Of a stretch of 64,000 bases of DNA, positions 11,487-24,577 are shown piece after piece. The notes beneath the pieces are model-generated. The model saw only the letters and a list, made by a program, of their open reading frames with translations. It searched no databases and was not told where the DNA came from. The DNA comes from Strix aluco. Its lineage: Eukaryota > Chordata > Aves > Strigiformes > Strigidae. Position 1 is the stretch's first letter. Each line of letters begins with the position of its first letter. The stretch is from assembly GCF_031877795.1 (NCBI RefSeq), contig NC_133932.1, forward strand, positions 20,090,180 to 20,154,179, read 5' to 3'. Position numbers and translations under genes: made by a program.

Positions 11487-13724
11487 TGCTGCTCCTAGGG
11501 CAGGTTTATGCCTCTCCAACACTGATTAGTGCAGAGGTGACCAGAAAGGAGATCCAGTGCAGGCTGCTCAAGTGCCTGGAGCTCTTCTCTCAGAGAGGGC
11601 CTGGCCTTGTGGGGACTGCAGCCTCCTTATGCCTCTGGACGAGAAAGAAACTTCTTGGTGTTGAAAGTCATTGGTTTTGGCATTTTCTTCCTCAGAAATA
11701 GTTTCCCTTTTGACAGTGTTACGCTTGGGGCAGTCCACTCGAATGCACTGCTGATGTCTTGGATCCTCCAAGGGGCTGGCATGAGAGCTTGGGAGTGGAC
11801 CATGGTGGTGTGATCTCGATTTGCTGTTTTAGGAGTGCTGTGCAAACGGCCGGACTGGCTGATACAATGGATCCTTTCCCAGAAGGATCCCCTCCATCCT
11901 CCCTCACATCTCAGCAGCTTTCCTCCATCCCTCCCTCCCCAGTGCTTTCCCCCTGCGCGCCCTCAGGCTGTGGAGCTCACTGCTGCCAGTTAGGATGGAG
12001 GCCAAAAGCACAGAGGGGTTTGCAAAGCAATTAGGTTCAGAGGAGAAAAGGTCCCTGAAGGCTATTAAAGTTGCAGGCGCAGCCTCTGGCTGGAGGAGCT
12101 GCTACGCCATGGGCTGCCAGAGGCTGGGAGGGTCCTCTGGGGAAAGTCAGGCTCTACGCCTGTCCTGGCCTTTATGCACTTTTTCCTTAAATGTGTGCTC
12201 CCGGCCCCTGCTGCAGACAGCGTACCAACCTGGATGCCCACCAGTCTGGTGAAGTGTGGTCATTCTTACGTCCTGCTCTCCTGCAGTTTTCTGATTTTAT
12301 CCACCCTCCTTCTTCAGTCTCCCTGGTTGTTTCCCTCCTAGGATGACTTCTTCTCTTTCCCACTCTCCTCTGGCCCTGTTCTTGCCTTATGTGATTTGTG
12401 TCAACGTTCAGCCCTTGCTTGGCTTCGGCTGCGGGTGACTCATTCTCCATGCTTTGCCTTGGTCCCACCTCTTGGCTGTCTCCTGGACATCTGCGCTGCA
12501 TCATTCAAATGTAGCCTGTCTGTAAACGAAGCCCTGCTCTGTCCCCTGACACAGCCCCTTTACAGCAAAATATTGCCTTCCCTGGAGAGCTGTGGCTTCT
12601 CCAAGGGCACAGTGGGCTCCCCAGTGGATAGCACCAACCACAAGGCATTGGTACAGTCCTCTCCTTCTATTCCCAGCCTAAAGGTAACTTTAACTATCTC
12701 CCAATCAGCCTGGAGTCCCAAGAGCAATAGAGGAATGGAGCAGCACAAGCTCCTGCTGTGCTCATCAGGCTGTCCCTGGGTACTCAGTTAAGGGGATTTT
12801 TGAGGCTCGTTGGGTGCAAGGGGCCGTGCACGGACAGCTACCTGCTTGCACTTCTGCCCCGCGGCTCCCTCCCTGCTCCTGCACCTGTCCTGAACATGCC
12901 TTGCTCAGCATGCTCTGCCTGCCCACTCTCTCTTCATCACCCGCCCTGCCATGGGGCGGCACAACTTCTCTGATGAATTCCCTTCTCGTAGGAGAGGGAG
13001 GGAGAGAGCTGCTTTGCACTACCTGAGGGCCTGCTGAGAAGAAGTGCTGCCCCATCCCTGTTTGTTTCACAAACCAGGTCCCCTGGAGACCCCAGTTTCT
13101 CAGGGGCACTGAACACAGGGAGCATGCATTTTGTACCCATAAGGATGGAGTAAGAGTATAGTTTCTTTTAGTCTTACTTGCAAGTTTGCTTCCATGTAGG
13201 GCTTTGGAGTAAGATGTAGCTGGTCAGCAAGGGTACAAAATCTAACAGGAGTAGAAAGTTGAGTTTCAGGCCAGTATCATTAGACTAGACAAAACTTGAT
13301 GAATGTGTTTTCTTTCTTCCCTCCTCTCCTTAAATGAATTCAGGCCAGGCCAATGTTTCCTTCTTGGTGAGGGATTTCTGAGGTTCTGACTCCATGGAAA
13401 GTTTGACTGGCGTGGGTACGTGGCCAATTTTTGAAGACAGCATTTGTTGAGGGTTTGCTCAGTGCTTGGAGTATAAAACGGAACTAAACATATATGTTCA
13501 GTTGCTGTGCTAAGAGTAAGGGCTTTATGTGTGTACTGTCCAAACACACAGGAAGGACTCTGCTGCTGTGAACCCAAACCATCTGGCTGAATTAAATGCA
13601 AAGGTACGCACTTAAGAAATTGCCATGCAGATTTGCAGTTGCATAACATCTGTTCTGGGAAGAGACAAAACCCCAGTGCATTTTCAAGTGAAGACTTCCA
13701 CTGCTTTTTAATGTCAACAATAAT

Positions 13725-13790
13725 AAGTCATTTTATAGGTGCTTTTCACCTTGAAATGTCTCCAAATGCTTTGTAGATCTGTGTGTATAT
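13725..13790. mobile_element. Possible MIR-related fragment
   Basis: The block 'cattttataggtgctttt' followed by 'tctccaaatgctttgtag' resembles the MIR-related block 'tatagcgcctttcat' followed by 'caaagcgctttacaa'. It is short and diverged, so this is a weak call. Confidence 0.3.
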
Positions 13791-15294
13791 ATCAACATTT
13801 GCCCAGCAATGAAGGGGATGGGGGTGGGATGCAGCAGCCAATCTGTGTTTATCTACAGTGCCGTTGGGCACCTTCTCCTCTTTTTGGAGCCCTGCAGTGC
13901 ACAAGCAGTGTTGTTAGCTCTCTCTAACTTTCTCTTCCAACCTCTTTCCCCTGCATTTCTCTAGGCTTTCTCCATATCCCTCTTTGCAACCCTTGCTCCC
14001 ACTTCTCACCCTTCTGTGCTGTGTTTCTTGTGCCTGGACAACCTTCCCTGCTCTTGCCTGTGCATGCAGTATTCCTCTTTCTTGGCAGTCCTTTGCAAAA
14101 CTGTCCTCCTGAAGCACTCTCTGCTTCCTTCCTCTCCTCCAGACTCCTCCGCACTTGAACTCTTAACTTTCAGTTGAATTTGCATGCCATGCCTGTTTTA
14201 GCTTGCGTGCCGCCTGGGACGGCAAAGATGTTTTATCTGCAGTGGCAAATTGCTGTGTAAAGTTACAGCGCTGCATGAAAAAAGAACAACCACCCTAACA
14301 GTGTTGTGACCTGACGGCTGTGATATGCCAGGGAGAAGAAGGTTAAAGAAAACCAAGGTCAGCTGATCTATTTAGGTCTGAAAGCAAAGAAACATACTTA
14401 AAAGGTTTCCTTATCTAATGCTTTGTATCTAGACACTTTCTGAGATCATCCGTCGATTCCCAGAGTCTCCTGTTACAGACAGAGGAAGGACAAACTTCCT
14501 TGCACCTCAGGGGTGACCAGATCATACTGATCTTAAGAGTCACCTAGCACACCTCCACCAGGCTGAGGCTGAGGTTCCCAGCTTTCAGTTATATCAATAG
14601 TGCCATTTCGATTGTCTTGAGTGATGACTCCAATGCCAAGTGCCTAACCTCACCCAGCCCCTACCACCTGATCCTCTGCTATACCTGTTCACCTTAATTT
14701 TTGCTTCTGGTCTGGGCTTCTTCAGGATTTGAGATGACTTTACAAGAGTGTGTGCTGCACGAAGTGCTCGGCAGCTGGCAAGCAAGCTGCCCTGAGCTGC
14801 TGCTCATCATCTACCTGGCGCTTGCCAATCATAGTTTTCCACCCTTCTCCACGCCTTTGTCCCAAGCTTCATCTCTAGCTCTTCAACACAGAAAGTAATT
14901 TATGATGTGCTTGTGTAGCACCTTGCGCTGCCAGGAGTGAGGTCTCTACGTGCATTGACAGTAATGGTTGGATAATAAGTGATCTCCCTCCACCCTGGGC
15001 AGGAGCAGAACTGATCTCAGTGCAACAGGCAGCACTTTAGCCCATTCCCCCATAGATGTGGTGGGTAGTCTGACTCATGTGGCATGTCTCCATTAGAAAC
15101 AGACTTGGGATTGTCCTCACCAGTTTCCACAACAAAATGGGCCGGAAAGTGGCCAGGGGACAGTACCAGCCCTTGGCTGTGAGTTCTTCTAGTCAGCAAA
15201 ACAAGGAAAATCAGATAGCTTTGACAGCTCAAAGGCAATTGAATACTACTCATGCAAAACCTTAGGTTGTCAAACAAGATAGGCATGTGAGGAT

Positions 15295-16065
15295 GGTGGA
15301 AAATAGGACTGAAAGGGACCTTCTGTAACATGCTGCCTGATCCCCTGCTGTTTGCGGTAGCTAAGGTATCTGTAAAGAACTGCCTCACCTCCGCGTTAAA
15401 ACAAGTTGGGATTTTTGTCCTGATAAAACCTCCTGGAAGTCAATCCCAGAAATGCACTTCTTGGACAGTCAGGACCTTCTTCTAATTTCCAGCTGAAATG
15501 CATTCCTGGCAAATTTATAGGCACTTGTTCTTGTGCCAGCACTGCCCTTTCACTCAAATAGCTCTTCTCTCTTCCTGGTACTTCCCTCCAGGGTGTTTGT
15601 AAGCCACAAATATATCTCTTCCCAGCCTGCATTTTGCTAGACTCAAGAAACCAAGCTCATTTAGTCTCTCCTTGTAGAAGAAGGCTCTTTCCTACCCTGG
15701 TCATCCTGAGAGAGAAAGGCGCAGAAAAGGCAATTTAAAACTAATTCATCTTTTATATGGGCATACAATATTCTGTACTTCTGCAATGGCATTAAAATCT
15801 TGCTAGTTCTATTAGAAATCCCTCATCTGACATGTCTTAGGTTCGCATTTGTCTTTCTCACATCTGCATGCTATTGCCGGCTTACAGACATTTGATCGGC
15901 TAGTGCGCTCAGGTCTTTCTCCTCTTCTGTCACTTCCAACTGATGAGCTCCCAGCTGGTAGCAGAAATTCTCGTTATTACTCCCTCAGGGCACGACCTCG
16001 CATTTTGTACTATTAAATTTGATTCCATCTCTATTGCTTCTGTCCCTTTTTCGTAGGAAAACTGC
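15295..16065 (-). mobile_element. Ancient CR1-family LINE, 3' part of ORF2 plus tail
   Basis: The minus strand carries, in order, recognisable decayed blocks of an old amniote CR1 element. At the high-coordinate end (about 15800-16065) is a patch corresponding to the ORF2 region around the end of the RT. A 'GLVSLAKCRLGRDIF' type block (CR1 usually has [13 protein letters not shown]) lies at about 15590-15660, and an HKNKCL patch at about 15525. The 'gaaagggacctt' 3'-tail block is near 15310. Several in-frame stops are present. The copy is far more diverged than the 57-58 kb copy, so it belongs to an older subfamily. The relic is about 770 bp; internal gaps are likely near 15720-15760. Confidence 0.65.
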
Positions 16066-16720
16066 TCTGATTAGTCACCGTATAATGCCTTAGAGACCTA
16101 AAGACATATTCACTATATTTTTATTTTTAGAAACTGTTTGCTGTTTCAGTATTTTCATTCAGTGAATGATGCTGATGTCTCTCTGTATTACCACATCTTT
16201 CTAACAGAAACTCCAGGCTGATGGGGAGAAGGGCAGGGGAAAATTGCCTCCCAGATGAAATATATGGCAAGAACAGGTATATTTCCAAACCATTTCAAGG
16301 AAATAATTTTTTAAGTTATTTGTCACGCTGCTGCACGAAATGATCAGACACACTGTCCAATCAACAACAAACCAGAAACATACAGGTATGAAAATGTTCT
16401 GTTCTACCTAACTATTTTTTCCAAAGTGATCCACCATTTCTGTGAGTGAATTTACTGCATCTCGCTGCCGGGACGCAGCTCTCGTCTACAGAGCTGTCAC
16501 AGTGATGGCTCCCAGCACTTTGGTTTTAACCGTTAAAGCTATTTTCATGATGTTCAAAATACTTCAGAAACAACTGTCTTTACTGCTTAATTGTTGCGCT
16601 CAATTACTGTGGCAGTGGGCAGCTTATGAAGATCTGCAATGGTGATGAGAATTCATTTATTCTAACCTTGCTTGCTGAATTTCAAATAATGCTATGCGGA
16701 GATTGTTTTACCCAGAGAAG
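16066..16720. promoter_or_regulatory. Candidate conserved non-coding block
   Basis: A non-repetitive AT-rich stretch with motif clusters. It includes 'ttaattgttgcgctcaatta', which contains two inverted CAATTA/TAATTG homeodomain-like cores, and 'caatcaacaaca' and 'ttaaccgttaaag' elements. It carries no transposon signature and only a short, unconvincing frame (16442-16645). I infer possible enhancer function from this composition alone. Confidence 0.25.
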
Positions 16721-19700
16721 GTCTGATGTAACTGAAAACAACCCCCCTGTCCTTAAGATGCTATAGCAGCTCTGAAGAGTGTCTGACACTGCTGGTGCTT
16801 TGTAAGGAGACACCTTTGCATGCTGAAGAAAATTGCCACCGCAAGAGCTATTTTATGGAAAAATGTATTTCAGAAAACAGCTGGGGAGAGGTGCACACAA
16901 CAGTACTGCAGAATTTTATTTCCCGTGTCTAAATTGTCTGGTATATGTTTGTGAGGTGTTTCATAGGGCCTTGAGCTCTTTACTGGCTTTGTAGGTGTTT
17001 GAGCAGCACCTAAAGCAAAGGGACTTCCTGTCCTGAGGGGACCTCTGCAAAGTCCATCTCTGCAAATGAGTATTGAGGTTACTTTGGCTGCTTGTAAACC
17101 AGAAAAGGCTGGTGCGTGTAGGGAGCTGAGTACTGATATGGTATTAAAATCAAAGGTGGTTTCAATTTGTTCTCACTTATGCAAATGGGGCACATCCCAG
17201 AGGCACATGACAACTTGCCATGGTGGTCTTCAGATGGACAAAATTCGGTTCTCATGAAAGAACCAAATGTTCTTTCCACCCTGTGTTCTGCATACGCTCT
17301 GAGGTTGCCCTCTGTGTTGGGATGCCATGGGGATGAGGTGTCTGAGGGGAGGCCGCTCGTTGTGTGCCCGTGATACAGGCTTTGGTGGCACCTCAGTGCC
17401 TTGCTCAAAGCGTCAGAGGGGCAGGATCTCTGTGCACCGTTCCAAGCTGTGCATTGTGGTTTTTTGCTGGCAAAGACTGTATTTCCTGCCTCATCCAGAC
17501 ATGCTAACAAGGCACCCGTGACATCTGACAAGGCCTCCCTATGGAGATGTGTAAGAAAATAGCAGAGGGAGAGGGAAGATGAAGCATCGTTTTGGAAGCA
17601 CCAGAACTTCTGAAACATTAATCTGGTGAATAACTCCCTGCCAACAGAATTTCACTAAACCACTGATCTGAATCATGTCGCAGATGGCATCATCTTCCAA
17701 AGTGTTAGCAAAACACAGGGCTCAACCTTCAGTGGCCGTGCATCGTTATTTCTGATCCAGCACAACAACACGCCTGTAAAAGACAGAGCTTGTAATGACT
17801 GCAGCTCAGGAAAAAAACTCCACCAAACTGTTTGAGATCTGAATAGCTGGCTTGCAGAAGGAGAATTGCCCATTTTGCTCAGTGCAGCAGTGAAGATGGG
17901 CTCATAGGATAAAGAGCACCACATGCTCCAATAGACTGTGAGATCCACTTTGATGCCTTTTTATAAGTGTAAAATCCTGATGGGCGTTTCTGAGTGGAAG
18001 GCAAGGATGCTAGGTGTTATATGCTTGATAAAGTAGGACCAGTCATGACACAAGCAGAAGGAGGAAGAGATTGCATGTCAGTCGTGAGCCTCCATTTTTG
18101 TTATTTCATGGCTGCAGGAAGAATTTAGGCTTGAAACATTGTTTTAAGTACTAAAACCAGTGAGACCTGATGCCAGGATGGATAAATAGTAGTGCTCTCG
18201 GGCATGTGATCTCTGGTACCAGAAGCTACATCTGTGTTATCTCAGCATAAGATCTTTTTGGCATCTGTATTTAGCTGCTCATCCTGGCCATGTCTCAGCT
18301 TCTCAGTAAGCAGAGATTAATGGTCCCCACCTCTCTATGCCTGATTTCCATGCAGGAGGACACGCTGGCTCCAGGTGAGAGCTGTGGTTGCTCTGAGTGC
18401 ACAGTCAGGACCCTGAGGAGAGCCATGGCACACATCTGAGGCTCTCTCCAGGCAGCTCTAAAATATGAGCACCTCTCCCAAGGGCCTGATCTCAGCTGTA
18501 GTTTCACAGGAAGCAGAGCTGAGATTTCCACCACCCTGGTTTCCCAAGGAGGGACACGCCTCCCAAGGACACTGGTATCTGTCTCCTGGGCTTTACCCTA
18601 GCCTCTGGCCCAGAGCTACCACTGAGAAGTTTTTACAACAGATGGCCAGCTTCTGTTAGATGTCTTTCGCGCACACACCCTGATGTTAAAAGAACAATGC
18701 TCAGGATTACAAAAGCAAGTCCTTCACAAGCAGGAAGGCAATGGAGGAGAGCCACAATAATGGTTGCCTTGTGCAATCTTATTTTGGGCTCCATGAGCAT
18801 CTAACTTGCCTGCTGTTTTAGTCCCTGGAGCCCTTCCTCTCTTAGTGTACAGACTGAAGCTGTGGAGGGGCTGAACAGCAAAACATGAGGATGGAGGAAG
18901 CTATTGCCAGTTGGCCTATACTCCTTTCATCAGAGAAGTTGGAAGGCATGCCGTAGTTGAGGTGGAGGCTGAAGGAAGACACTGGCTCACTGGCACGACA
19001 CGGGAGTGCAGTCACAGAGAGCTGGACTTTCTCCCTGCCTGTGCTGTTGTCTACCTGGGGGATATGATGGACATCACTTCAACCAGGCGTTTGCAGGTAT
19101 TCACAGCCTCTGTGTGCTCTCATTGCCCAGTGCCCATCTTGACATCCTAGGGGTGCTGATCTCTGCAGTGAGAGAGATCAGCGAGAGTCCTGCTCTGAAC
19201 CTGTGCATGCTATGCTAACGTGCTGGTCCCCGGGGAGGCAGACCCTAGGCAGCTCAGAGAGGGTATCAGAAATGCCTGCCTCTTCCCATCAGGTGGTGAG
19301 CTGGTGATAGTAAATGCAGGAGTTGCTGTAAGCACTTCAGCATTATAATGGTGTTATAGATGATCCTAAGAGGAAATTAATAGGGCCAGAGTAACCAGAT
19401 TTGAATAGCATGTAGTACAAAAGGCTGAGGAATCCATCAGCCTGAGGCAAGACCTCTCACAGAAGATGTCAGCCCAGCCAGTTAAAGTCAGGCAGCATTG
19501 GAAGAAACTGAATATAATGCCAACCTGCATAACAGACACTGCTACCACCTATCACAGTAATGAGATTTCATAAAGAAAAGCCCATCTCAGTGGCTTCCAG
19601 AAGGATTTCCTTTAGCAGACAGCTGGGCATCTGGGCTGATTAAACACAGATACAACTTTGAGCAACTGGAACAGCCTATCATGTTTTACTCTACCCAGGC

Positions 19701-21245
19701 AGTAAAAAAGCTGAAAAAGACGCAGCAAACACATCCAGTCCATTTTTAGCTTGTCTCTGAATGTATACACACTGTGAGATAACTAATCATTTAATCCCTG
19801 CAATGAGCATAGTGCAGCACAGGACCCATTGGCAGTCCTTCCATGGGAATGGGTGCCCTCTCAGTCCCCAGGGGTGGGAATAGCATCTTGCAGCCTCCAC
19901 CATGAGACAGCAAGAGGCAGGACACATAGATTTGCTGTCACTCCATCCCACAGGCTGATGGAGAAAAGCAGGACAATGACACTTCCTCTTGGTTAGAAGA
20001 CAGGAGCTGCCATGGTACTTCTCCTGCACTGGAGGAGGACCTGAAAGCAGGACTCGGCCATGAGTGTCTCCACTCTTGGCTCTGCATGCAGTACAGCTGT
20101 GATGCTTCATGGCTGGCCAGAGCCGCAGGCACAGCCTCATCCCTCCCAGTAATATGTTGGTGAGGTTCTTATACCTTTTCGCTGGTTAGAAAATCAGCTG
20201 TGGCCAGTCTTAGTTAAGGCACTGCCAGCTGGAGTTGGGGCTATGCTTGTGATTTTGATCTGTGATTGCCTGGTGACTTGTTGAAAGCAATAGGAGACAT
20301 CAGGGAAAGAGTTGCAGACACTAGGCTTGTAGGCAGGGAGGTCCTTGGAACTCGTTCCCCCACAGAAAGATTCTGTTTGACTCAGAGTGATCTGGGTCCC
20401 AGTTCCCTTCCTCAGGACCTCATTGCCTCCCTGAAAAATGATGTCACATCTCAGCAAAAGAGTGGCTTCTAGCACCAAGCTTTTTGGAATGTCCTCTACA
20501 GCCAGGGCTCAAGCAACAGTGAGACAATCTAGTCAAAAGAAGGGGACGGTGCAAATAAGTGAAGGGATGCGAAAGGCAAGGAAGGTTTAGACTTCTCTCC
20601 TTGTGAATCTTTGTAAAGCTGGGGCTGAGGCAAGGCCATGATACCTTAAATCACTCAACACCTGAAGCCACTGGCAGGCTCACAGCACAGCCAAAATGGA
20701 TGTTTCTGTTACAGGTATTATTATCATCATCGGTCCTGCTAACCAAGCAATGATAGAAAAATGCATCATCCAAGGAACAGTGTCCACCCTTCATTTCTAC
20801 ACAATATGGCTTTAATTACACTCAGAGGATCTAATGACAAATTAGGGCTTAGTCAGCATGCTTTGAAGTCAACAAAAAGATTCCTGTTAACTTGAGTGGG
20901 CACTGGCTGAGGACCACAAGCTGCAGGAGGAAGACTGAATTGCTGTGGTCCCATACAGGATTCTATTAAGGGATGGTTTTACCTCCATGAGAAGATCATT
21001 GGTGTCAGAGCCAGCAGAACTGAGAGCCCACGGCTGCCAAAATTGGATTTATCAAATACCCTGTGCTACAGTGTTCCCATTTACTTCTGATCTGTAGAGG
21101 AGTTGCATGCCGGTCCATAACTCCCCACTTACCCACACACCATCCTGTCACATTGCTAGGGAGTCACCCTGCTAGGACTACTATTTTCCTAGTTGTAAAA
21201 TGGGACCAGGTCATCAACTCAGGCACCAGCTCATAATCTGGCCTC
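16721..21245. other. Non-coding sequence
   Basis: No supportable gene, RNA gene or transposon is seen. The longest frame (17079-17618, minus, 179 codons) overlaps three open frames on the + strand, has no domain, and its boundaries show no consistent splice signals. Confidence 0.5.
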
Positions 21246-21262
21246 TTTTTTTTTTTTTTTTT
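21246..21262. repeat. Poly-T run (17 T)
   Basis: A homopolymer of 17 T followed by CCC. No retroposon body is recognisable on either side. Confidence 0.85.
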
Positions 21263-21720
21263 CCCTTCATCTAGAAGAAATGGCAACCCACACTAATTTT
21301 TAAAACTGGCAAAGCTATCAAATCAGATTCAATTAGGCTCTTTCCACCCCTTGCACATGCCTGAAATAAAGCTTCTGTTATTGGAGTTTAGCTGACGATG
21401 CTTTTGTGCAAGAAAGGAAAGGCTCCAGCTAGTTTTTCTGTAACTGAAGCCATATGGAATTGAAACTTGTTGAATCAATAATGAAACATGTCTGTGTCAC
21501 AGAGCAGTTTTGATTCCAAGACATACAATGGACTGTTTGCAAAGTCACGTTGCTGGTTAAAGCTACATTTTTTAAAATCGACAAATATTTTAGGGACTCA
21601 GCTGCTTAGAAGGATATGGTCTAGCTGATCGCCTGAGAAAGTTTTAAAAAATCCCCAAACCAGCCTGAGGTTCTCTGTTGATTCACTTTCATAATACATT
21701 TAACTACACTGTGGCAAATG
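21263..21720. promoter_or_regulatory. Candidate conserved non-coding block
   Basis: An AT-rich, non-repetitive segment with closely spaced motifs such as 'attcaattagg', 'gaatcaataatga' and 'aaatcgacaaatatttta'. No frame of note crosses it. The regulatory suggestion rests on motif density and on the absence of repeats; sequence conservation was not tested. Confidence 0.22.
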
Positions 21721-24480
21721 CTTGCCAGCCATTTAGGCAAGTTGCTTAAGACATGTCAAGAGACATGAAAAGTAAAAATTATTTCAACCTTTTAATGTCC
21801 CACCCATCCTTCCCAACAGATGCACGGTAGCTGCACTGAGAAGCGGGTGAATTGCTAATGCAGATTAAGTTGTCCTTTGAGGAGCTACTGCAATTAATCC
21901 ATCCAGTAACCCCTGAACAAATAAATATTTCTGTGACACATCAGTGTTTCCAGATTTGGAAAGAAGTTGACAAATGCCTAACTGGACTTGCACAGCAAGT
22001 GAACTGTGGTGGAGAAAACAGTGTGCAGCCTCCAGAGAAGGGCATAGAATATGGGAGAGGGTAGATAACCTACTTGCTCAACAGTAGCATTTATTTTATT
22101 TTATTTAGATGCTTGGCAGTGAAGGAAGGCTTGCTGGTGACTAGAAGTTTCTTCACTTTCGTGTTGCATGCCCCATAGCCACCTGAAGTCTATCTGTATT
22201 ACAATATGAGGTATTCCCCCTTGTTTTGGTTCTCCTCCTCCAGTCACACGGCTTTGTAATGCAAATGTAAAGTAGCATTTTGTGGAACTCAAAAAGCTTT
22301 GGTGATTCTTTTCAAAAAGCTGAGCTTTTCTGAATTTCCTTTCTTAGTAGCGCTGGGCTAGGTCTGCCCCAAGAATATCGCATTTCATAATCTCTTGGTT
22401 CCTACTGGCCCCGGGTATAAGGCAAGCATAAGACCCCTGTGCTTTCCAATCAGGAGGAGCGCTGCGTGGTGGTGGACTCTGGGCTGGCAGCTTGGGTTTC
22501 CTCCTCAGGGGCTGTGGGAGCAGGTGCCTGGAGCTCTGTTTTTCCTGGGTTTTCTTTCTTTCCTCTCTGATTCTGTGTTGGGTAATTAAGGACTGAAAGG
22601 TTGCCTTAAGTGCAGCCTTGGGAATCACATTTTACTGCAGTGTTCCGTGTTATCAGTTATTATATTATAATAGGGCCTAAAAATCCAATGCATATATGAT
22701 CCTTTCTCGGAAAGGTTTAGTATTAAAACACATTAACCATGGAGGCAGATAAGAAGATACGTATGATTATGGTGCACTGTGGCACTGTAAATGGAGGTAA
22801 CTCAAGCCAGCGTGTGCTGGAAAGAGGCAGGCACTGGTGGGAAATTGCTTAAATCCCAGTTCAGTGCCTCCAGCACAAAACTTGAGTCCTGTAGCAAGGG
22901 AGTGGAAACGCCACAGGGGACAAAATCGTTACTAACCAAAATAGCTGACATCAGCCGTGGTTCTATGGGAACCTGCCTGTCGGTAGGGGTATATATCAAT
23001 TTCCTGGTGTGGATTTTCCATAGTAATTTATCACTCTGGCAAAAATAAAAACCCCAACAAAACCCAAACAAACGAAGTGAAAAAACAAAAGAGCGCAATG
23101 TCTCATAATAAGCACTCTCTGTTGTGGCAGCAGCTGCAGTTTCTCCTCTCAGATTTCTTTTCTGTTATTACTCAGAAAGAATCAGCAGCTGCTTAGGAAA
23201 TATTCCAGAAAGATTCATTGAGAAGTTTCTGGTTGTTTTTCACATACTAATCTGACAGAAGTAACATCTTCAAGGAAAGGACTGACTCTCCTGGTTTTCA
23301 TCCGCTCCTCTTATATTAGTGGGTTCTGATAACGTGGTTATCTAAAAGGAAACAACAGCAGGAAAAATCCAGAAATAACAGGTCCAGGTGATGGGAGACA
23401 AAGTACGTTTTTTATGTCATGGAGGGGGTGTGGGAATTGTTTCGGTTATTTTAATGATCGGGTTTGCATCTCTTTAAAAACTTTAGCTCAAACTGCTTTC
23501 CAAGTGGGTGTATCTGGAGGCAACACCCATAAGAGGGATCATTTGCAAGAGACACAACACAGGCTCCTCTAAAACTATCATACCTTCAGGACATATTAAC
23601 TCTGGAGTTATTTCAGTGCTGTCATTGTGCTCTGTGCTTTAGGGCTGGAGCGTGCTGCCATCAGAGTCCGGCTGGGGAAGCTGTCGGGGTGGAGCTCAGT
23701 GGCACGGTCCAGATCAGTGTCTCTGAACAGGCACTCCTATTGCTGAACTTCGCTGTTCTTTCTCACGCTCCTTCTTTTAGCTGGGATGTCTGCTCGGCAA
23801 GAACATTTCTCCCCATAATGAGGATGCCTAATGAGAGTCAGAGCTGATGCCTGATCCGAGTCAGGAAGCCAGTAACCAGTGGTTGTTAAACAGGTTAAGG
23901 GGGTAGAGGTGAGCAATTGCCTCACGGCTCAGAGCTCCCCAAACCACGGCTGGAGGCTCTCACCTGGAGCCTTTCCCCTGCTGTTGGCCCCTGGTTGTAA
24001 AATGAATCGCATTCCCATTTCCAGGTCTCTGGTGCATGAGGACACGATTCAGATGTCATCTTTTGAAGGATGTTTGTCCATCATTCAAAATCAGAGCCCG
24101 TTTGCCCTTCCCCTGTCCTTCTGTGTCACAGGCAGCCCTGCCTCTGAGCGCACTCCAGGCAAAATCCAAAGCTCCTGTTGGCATCCAGAAGTGGAGACAT
24201 GGGTCTTCACAGAGCCAATATGGAGCCTCCAAAGCTCTCAAGACTATGAATCTTGCTGCATGGAAAATTAAAGGCAAAAGTTGCTTCTTCCTCTTCTGCT
24301 GTCACTATGGGGTAAGGAGAAAAAAACCTGGGCAAAAGCAATTTGGATCTGTGATGTCCAGTGCTGCAAAACACTGTCCACTGAAGTATACAAACTCTCA
24401 GGAATGTGGAAGAGATAATTGGAGGTTAATAGAGCTTTTACTGCTGGCTGCCTGGCCAATTATTTCTGTGGAAAAATCCT
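21721..24480. other. Non-coding sequence
   Basis: No exon is supported. A patch at about 21960-22040 is faintly MIR-like ('acttgcacagcaagt'). Frames at 23879-24271 and 24036-24482 overlap each other in different frames and have no recognisable domain. Confidence 0.45.
23041..23092. repeat. A/C-rich low-complexity tract
   Basis: A short tract built almost only of A and C on the + strand ('ccccaacaaaacccaaacaa' type). It resembles the longer A/C tract at 54819-54984 in composition. Confidence 0.7.
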
Positions 24481-24540
24481 GACTCTTTCCCTTTATTGGA
24501 GTGAGTTCATGATCATCTGTATAAAAGAAAGCTGTATTCA

Positions 24541-24577
24541 GAGAACACATACGCATTTGCATACGGATGGTGTTCTC
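24541..24577. promoter_or_regulatory. Inverted repeat flanking a POU octamer
   Basis: GAGAACAC (24541-24548) and its exact reverse complement GTGTTCTC (24570-24577) flank a 21-nt spacer that contains the octamer ATTTGCAT (24555-24562). The arms contain AGAACA and TGTTCT, the half-site sequence of glucocorticoid/androgen-type receptors. Their spacing is far wider than the usual 3 bp, so a canonical receptor element is not claimed. Confidence 0.35.

Larger units (their letters stand above)
9441..15294. other. Non-coding sequence with scattered low-complexity tracts
   Basis: I find no supportable exon across this stretch. GC-richer pieces (about 10.86-11.02, 11.85-12.0 and 12.8-13.0 kb) generate overlapping frames on both strands without domains. 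A T-run, a pentanucleotide tract and a weak MIR-like patch are listed separately. Confidence 0.5.

Noticed and set aside
17079..17618. 179-codon minus-strand frame
   Set aside because: No recognisable family, overlaps + strand frames and has no splice or promoter support.
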